Source: Clostridia bacterium (GTDB lineage: Bacteria > Bacillota > Clostridia > Oscillospirales > SIG627). Taken from it: DNA of 9,905 bases. Positions 5,699-9,905 of the stretch are shown piece after piece. Every line of letters starts with the position of its first letter. Positions within the stretch are counted from its first letter, which is position 1. The notes beneath the pieces are model-generated. The model searched no databases. It saw only the letters and a list, made by a program, of their open reading frames with translations, and was not told where the DNA came from. The stretch is taken from positions 1 to 9,905 of the forward strand of contig JAFTEP010000020.1 in the NCBI GenBank assembly GCA_017453605.1, written 5' to 3'. A program made the translations under genes and the position numbers.

Positions 5699-5722
5699 CC
5701 GGGGTCAAGGGCCGGCCCCTTG
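5699..5722 (-). repeat. Inverted copy of the third clpC-downstream hairpin
   Basis: CGGGGTCAAGGG-CCGGC-CCCTTG closely matches the reverse complement of 5020-5043. CAAGGG (5706-5711) pairs with CCCTTG (5717-5722) around a 5-nt loop. Together with 5020-5043 it forms an outer pair of inverted repeats enclosing the R3/R4 pair, so the spacer from 5020 to 5722 is a nested palindromic arrangement. Confidence 0.6.
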
Positions 5723-5732
5723 CATAGTCCGG

Positions 5733-5755
5733 AAGCGGTTTTTTGCGCTTTTTTT
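5733..5755 (+). terminator. Weak intrinsic-terminator-like hairpin
   Basis: AAGCG (5733-5737) pairs with CGCTT (5746-5750) around an 8-nt GTTTTTTG loop, and the T-run continues to 5755. The stem is short. No + strand gene ends nearby, so it may mop up read-through from clpC before dnaG, or be chance in a T-rich stretch. Confidence 0.3.
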
Positions 5756-6050
5756 GGGTGGTCGAAAAGGGGCGAAAAACTGGTTTTGAAAATATTCGCC
5801 GACAAACAAGATTGACATAAAATTTTTCACCGTATGTGCAAAAGTCGGTGGAAAACCCGTTTTTTGAGGGCTTTTGCGGTGAAAAAAAGCGCTTTTTTCG
5901 CCGGAAACCGCATTTATTCGTGAAAAAGTTTTTCAGTTTTTTCACATCCCGCCGGTGGAAAACTTTTTTTGAGGTCTGAAAAGCGGGACTTTGGAAAAAG
6001 AAAAATTCTAAAAAAATCACAAAGAAAAAAGTATTCCGGCGTTTTCGGTC
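5756..6050. other. A/T-tract-rich dnaG upstream region with short inverted repeats
   Basis: This stretch is unlike its GC-rich neighbours, with runs of six or more A or T and several small pairings. These include GCAAAAG/CTTTTGC (5838-5844 and 5871-5877), a 10-pair stem GGTGAAAAAA/TTTTTTCGCC around AGCGC (5878-5902), and TGAAAAA-G-TTTTTCA (5921-5935). CGGTGGAAAAC occurs twice, at 5846-5856 and 5953-5963. No gene is supported; the minus-strand open frame here encodes a Phe/Lys-rich translation of the A/T tracts. It may be intrinsically bent DNA or an upstream region stimulating the dnaG-rpoD promoter (inference). Confidence 0.4.
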
Positions 6051-6051
6051 G

Positions 6052-6057
6052 TATAAT
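6052..6057 (+). promoter_or_regulatory. Probable -10 of the dnaG-rpoD promoter
   Basis: A perfect TATAAT lies about 50 bases before the dnaG start. At 17-base spacing the -35 position (6029-6034, AAGTAT) is a poor match to TTGACA and there is no TG extension, so the promoter may depend on the A-tracts upstream or on an activator. The predicted start near 6064 gives a leader of about 43 bases. Confidence 0.5.
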
Positions 6058-6092
6058 AGAGTGTAAAGAAAAACGGGAGCAAAAAATGACGG

Positions 6093-6100
6093 AAGGGAGG
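6093..6100 (+). promoter_or_regulatory. dnaG ribosome binding site that decides the start
   Basis: AAGGGAGG lies six bases before ATG 6107, an ideal distance. The other in-frame ATG at 6086 has only GGGAG (6075-6079) before it. The open frame also extends upstream to 5969, which lies before the predicted promoter. Family N-termini fit the start at 6107 (MAFPQEFIERLKQ). Confidence 0.7.
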
Positions 6101-6106
6101 GAAGAA

Positions 6107-7885
6107 ATGGCTTTTCCGCAGGAATTCATCGAACGCCTCAAACAGGCGAATCCGATCCTGAACGTCATCGGCAGATACGCGCAGCTTAAGCGCGCCGGAT
6201 CGAACACGGTCTGCCGCTGTCCCTTCCACAGTGAGAAAACCCCTTCCTTCACGATCTTCCCCGACGATCATTTCTACTGCTTCGGATGCGGAGCCGGCGG
6301 CGACGTCATAACCTTCACGATGAAGATAGAAAACGTCGACTATCCCTCCGCGGTCGAGATCCTCGCCGACAGAGCGGGACTTGCTCTTCCCGATCAGGAC
6401 AGGACTTATCAGGGTCCGAAGGTCGACACGAAACGGCTTTTCGCTCTCAACGCCTGCGCCGCGAGGTTCTACTACGACAAGCTCGTCTCCCCCGAGGGCA
6501 AATACGCCCGCGATTATCTGGTATCGCGCGGCTTCGATCTCAAACAGATCTCGCGCTTCGGGCTGGGATTCGCGGATTCGAGAAAAAACTGGGACGAACT
6601 GTGCAGTCATCTGGTCAGAGAGGGCTACGCCGCCGAAGAGATAAAGACGATGTTTTTGGGCGGGATAAATAAAAACGGCAGACTGTTCGACTATTTCCGC
6701 AACCGCATCGTCTTCCCGGTCATCGACGCCTCGGGCAGGGTCGTCGCGTTCAGCGGACGCTTCATCGGCACACCCGGAGAAAACGACCGGAAGTATTTCA
6801 ACACCTCCGACACGCCGGTCTACAAAAAAAGCCGCAATCTCTACGGACTCAACATCGCAAAGAACGCGAAAAAGAACTGGCTGATCCTCTGCGAGGGCAA
6901 CATGGACGCCGTCGCCCTGCAGGCGGCGGGCTTCGACAACAGCGTCGCCGGACTCGGCACCGCGCTGACCGTAGAGCAGGTCTCGCTGATAAAAAGATAC
7001 GCCGAGACCGTTTATATCTGCTACGACTCAGACGAGGCGGGAGTCAAGGCGGCTGACAAGGCGATGAGGCTTTTGTCCTCGGCGGGGGTGTCCGTCAAGG
7101 TCCTGAAGCTGGACGGCGCGAAGGATCCCGACGAATACATAAGAAAATTCGGCAAAAACAAATTCTCTCAGCTCATAGAGGGAGCCAACGGTCAGATGGA
7201 ATACCGCTTCCGGAACCTCGTGGCGCGCTTTGATCTGAGTAACATGGACGGCAGGAAGGCGCTCATAGACAGCGTTCTGCCGCTTCTCGCCGAAAACTCG
7301 TCCGAGCTCGAGGCCGAGATATATCTGCAAAAGCTCTCAAATGCGACTCAGATCCCCGCCGAAACGCTCCGGCGCTCACTGGCGCTCGTCAGACGGCGCG
7401 AGGCGGCGAAGGCGAAAAAGGAGATTTCCGAAAGGGCGGCGCAGAACGCGGGGGGATATATCCTCAAAGCCGGACCGGGCCTGAAGTTTTCGACAAACGG
7501 CAGGGAGGAGAACCTGATCGGGATCCTTCTTTTGAGAAAAGAGTACCTTCTGGACGAAAAGCTCCGCGCAAGGCTCTCGCCCTCGCTCTTTGAAAACGAT
7601 CTCAACCGCCGGGCCGTCGAAAAGCTTCTCGAACTCACGTCCGACGGCGCGGGCTTCGACTGGGGCAAACTCGGAGAAAGCTTCGGAGCGGACGAGATCG
7701 GAGTGCTCTCCGGATACAGCGCGAAGCGAGCGGCGCTCGCCGACAACGGGACGGACGTCCTGTTCGAGATCCTCGACTCTCTCGAAAAGAAAGCCGCGGA
7801 CAGCGGCGCGAAGGACGAGCCGCTCGAAACGTGGCTGTCAAAGCTGAAAAAGGACAAAACAAAGGACAAAACAAAGGATAAATAA
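6107..7885 (+). CDS. dnaG: DnaG, DNA primase
   Basis: DnaG makes the RNA primers for lagging-strand DNA synthesis and works with the replicative helicase. From ATG 6107 it has 592 residues, close to the family norm of about 600. The N-terminal CHC2 zinc finger is intact (C38, H41, C58, C61 in CPFH and CFGC). The central RNA polymerase domain contains FPVIDASGRVVAFSGR and a Toprim fold with catalytic EGNMDA (E263, D267) and YDSDEAG (D307, D309). The residue after EG is Asn and the DxD spacer is Ser, where many primases have EGYMD and DGD. The C-terminal helicase-binding region is the least conserved and ends in a Lys/Asp repeat tail (KDKTKDKTKDK). It precedes rpoD by 49 bases with no terminator between, the classic Firmicute pairing. 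Identification is secure. Confidence 0.96.
   Translation: MAFPQEFIERLKQANPILNVIGRYAQLKRAGSNTVCRCPFHSEKTPSFTIFPDDHFYCFGCGAGGDVITFTMKIENVDYPSAVEILADRAGLALPDQDRTYQGPKVDTKRLFALNACAARFYYDKLVSPEGKYARDYLVSRGFDLKQISRFGLGFADSRKNWDELCSHLVREGYAAEEIKTMFLGGINKNGRLFDYFRNRIVFPVIDASGRVVAFSGRFIGTPGENDRKYFNTSDTPVYKKSRNLYGLNIAKNAKKNWLILCEGNMDAVALQAAGFDNSVAGLGTALTVEQVSLIKRYAETVYICYDSDEAGVKAADKAMRLLSSAGVSVKVLKLDGAKDPDEYIRKFGKNKFSQLIEGANGQMEYRFRNLVARFDLSNMDGRKALIDSVLPLLAENSSELEAEIYLQKLSNATQIPAETLRRSLALVRRREAAKAKKEISERAAQNAGGYILKAGPGLKFSTNGREENLIGILLLRKEYLLDEKLRARLSPSLFENDLNRRAVEKLLELTSDGAGFDWGKLGESFGADEIGVLSGYSAKRAALADNGTDVLFEILDSLEKKAADSGAKDEPLETWLSKLKKDKTKDKTKDK
7849..7884 (+). repeat. 12-bp tandem repeat at the 3' end of dnaG
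   Basis: AAAGGACAAAAC occurs at 7849-7860 and 7861-7872, followed by a decayed third unit AAAGGATAAATA (7873-7884). The repeat encodes the KDKT tail of DnaG and runs into the stop codon. Because the unit is a multiple of three, slippage would lengthen or shorten the tail without a frameshift. Confidence 0.8.
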
Positions 7886-7934
7886 ACCGGCAGATCTTCA
7901 GGACTGTCCGCCGTGAAACGAAAGGAATGACAAA

Positions 7935-9137
<1,203 letters not shown>

Positions 9138-9218
9138 TTTTGCGGCGCCGGAGAACGCCCGGAGGCATAATTTTACTTTCTCTTTACATATTGTATAGAC
9201 TTATTTGATTTTTTGACC

Positions 9219-9247
9219 TTGACAGTTTGCCCGATTTGGTGTAAAAT
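9219..9247 (+). promoter_or_regulatory. Strong promoter for the downstream lipoprotein gene
   Basis: A perfect TTGACA (9219-9224), a 17-base spacer and TAAAAT (9242-9247) make the best housekeeping-type promoter in the window, with an AT-rich upstream segment (9167-9216). The predicted transcription start is near 9254. A TTTGACC heptamer, identical to a CtsR half-site, directly abuts the -35 at 9212-9218, but a correctly spaced second half-site is missing. Confidence 0.8.
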
Positions 9248-9267
9248 ATCTTTGTTACACTTATAAG

Positions 9268-9287
9268 GGGCGGTTTCTGCCCTTTTT
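9268..9287 (+). terminator. Terminator-like hairpin in the lipoprotein leader
   Basis: GGGCGG (9268-9273) pairs with CTGCCC (9277-9282), six pairs including one G-U, around a TTT loop, directly followed by TTTTT (9283-9287). It lies between the promoter (start near 9254) and the ribosome site at 9298. It may terminate read-through from rpoD, attenuate the lipoprotein transcript, or both. The stem is short, so efficiency is uncertain. Confidence 0.5.
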
Positions 9288-9309
9288 CGGGTATCTCAGG
9301 AGGATATCA

Positions 9310-9905
9310 ATGAAGAAAAGAGTTTTAGCGCTTTTGATCGCCGTCGTTACGGTGATCCCTCTCCTGCTCACGTCCTGCGGCAACAAAGAGGAGGAGACCG
9401 CCGAGGAGGCGACGCTGAGCCGTTCCACGGTCTGGCTCACCCTCTACGCGATCACCGATTCCAAGACCACGCCCGAAGCAATCGCGCAGGTCCAGGAGGC
9501 CGTGAACAGACTGACCTACATCAGATACAAGACGAATCTCGAACTGCGCTTCTTCACCGCCGACAAATATCAGCAGGCGCTCGACGAGGCACAGCAGAAG
9601 TTCGACGCCCTCGCCGAGGTCGCCCAGAGCGTCCAGGCTTCCGTCGACGCGAGCAAGAAGGAACAGAGGGCAGCTCAGAAGTCTATGAGCGCCGAGGAAC
9701 TGAGAAAGGCAAAACAGGACGAGCGCCAGGCCGCCAGGGAATCCGTGAGGGTCTCCAAGGCGGAGGAAGCCGCCCGCCTCAAGAGGATCGCCGAGGGCAT
9801 CGAGGAAGAGATCAGAGTCACCGATCCGCAGATGGACATCGTTTTCGTCCCGACCTTTGAGGATCTGGTCAAGGCCGCCGACGACAAGACTCTCGTTCCG
9901 CTCGA
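9310..9905 (+). CDS. Lipoprotein, probable extracellular solute-binding protein (5' part)
   Basis: The visible 198 residues run off the window with no stop. AGGAGG at 9298-9303 lies six bases before ATG 9310. A signal peptide (MKKR, then a hydrophobic stretch at about 5-20) ends in the lipobox LLTSC with Cys23, so the mature protein should be lipid-anchored outside the membrane. The next part (VWLTLYAITDSKTTPEAIAQVQEAVNR and ELRFFTADKYQQALDE) has the look of ABC-type family 1 solute-binding proteins. So does the later MDIVFVPTFEDLVKAADDKTLVPL, typical of the first hinge. Between them, about residues 95-170, is a charged Lys/Glu/Gln/Ala-rich helical, probably coiled-coil insertion. The ligand cannot be told, and no permease gene is visible. 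The lipoprotein assignment is firm; the solute-binding function rests on pattern recognition. Confidence 0.75.
   Translation, partial: MKKRVLALLIAVVTVIPLLLTSCGNKEEETAEEATLSRSTVWLTLYAITDSKTTPEAIAQVQEAVNRLTYIRYKTNLELRFFTADKYQQALDEAQQKFDALAEVAQSVQASVDASKKEQRAAQKSMSAEELRKAKQDERQAARESVRVSKAEEAARLKRIAEGIEEEIRVTDPQMDIVFVPTFEDLVKAADDKTLVPL

Noticed and set aside
4965..5722. CRISPR-like array
   Set aside because: The repeats are short hairpins of differing sequence and orientation, without regular spacers or cas genes.
5812..5838. TTGACA with TATGTG as a dnaG promoter
   Set aside because: The spacer is only 15 bases and the -10 is poor; the TATAAT at 6052 is nearer the gene and perfect.
5846..5963. 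CGGTGGAAAAC copies as DnaA boxes or a replication origin
   Set aside because: Each differs from the DnaA box in at least two positions, only two copies exist, and there is no dnaA/dnaN context.
5544..6020. Minus-strand open frame of 158 codons
   Set aside because: The translation is Phe/Lys-rich low complexity from A/T tracts and continues through repeat R4; no ribosome site.
9204..9218. Full CtsR box at the lipoprotein promoter
   Set aside because: The two half-sites are 1 nt apart instead of 3, and the first half (TTTGATT) is imperfect; kept only as a low-interest observation.

Overview
The window looks like a chromosomal stretch of a GC-rich Clostridia-type Firmicute (Oscillospiraceae or Christensenellales are plausible; this is inference). 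Support comes from the Firmicute-specific ctsR-mcsA-mcsB-clpC operon, the Firmicute dnaG-rpoD pair, strong GGAGG-type ribosome binding sites, and GC-rich codon use with an unusual liking for AGG/AGA arginine codons. Every complete gene is on the + strand. No phage, IS, CRISPR, tRNA or rRNA gene was seen.

Layout. (1) 1-396: a partial dispersed repeat, a good divergent minus-strand promoter, then the ctsR promoter. That promoter has an extended -10 and sits between two CtsR operator boxes. (2) 397-4937: ctsR, mcsA, mcsB and clpC, tightly packed and almost certainly one autoregulated protein quality-control operon. CtsR represses it; McsA activates the protein-arginine kinase McsB, which inactivates CtsR and tags proteins with phospho-arginine; ClpC, working with ClpP (not in the window), unfolds the tagged proteins. 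The ctsR start appears to be a non-canonical ATT codon. (3) 4938-6106: about 1.2 kb without a credible gene. It holds a row of short GC-rich hairpins, a terminator-like stem-loop, a nested set of inverted dispersed repeats around an AT-rich centre, and an A/T-tract-rich stretch leading to the dnaG promoter. (4) 6107-9137: dnaG (primase) and rpoD (housekeeping sigma factor), likely one macromolecular-synthesis operon. (5) 9138-9905: a near-consensus promoter, a short leader with a terminator-like hairpin, and the 5' part of a lipoprotein gene resembling extracellular solute-binding proteins with a charged helical insertion; it runs off the window.

The protein-coding content is conserved housekeeping biology, and I do not see a convincing undescribed system. 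The points most worth checking are the ATT start of ctsR, the two-box operator arrangement, the nested inverted repeats between clpC and dnaG, the terminator-like hairpin in the lipoprotein leader, and several residue departures in otherwise conserved motifs of McsB, ClpC and DnaG.
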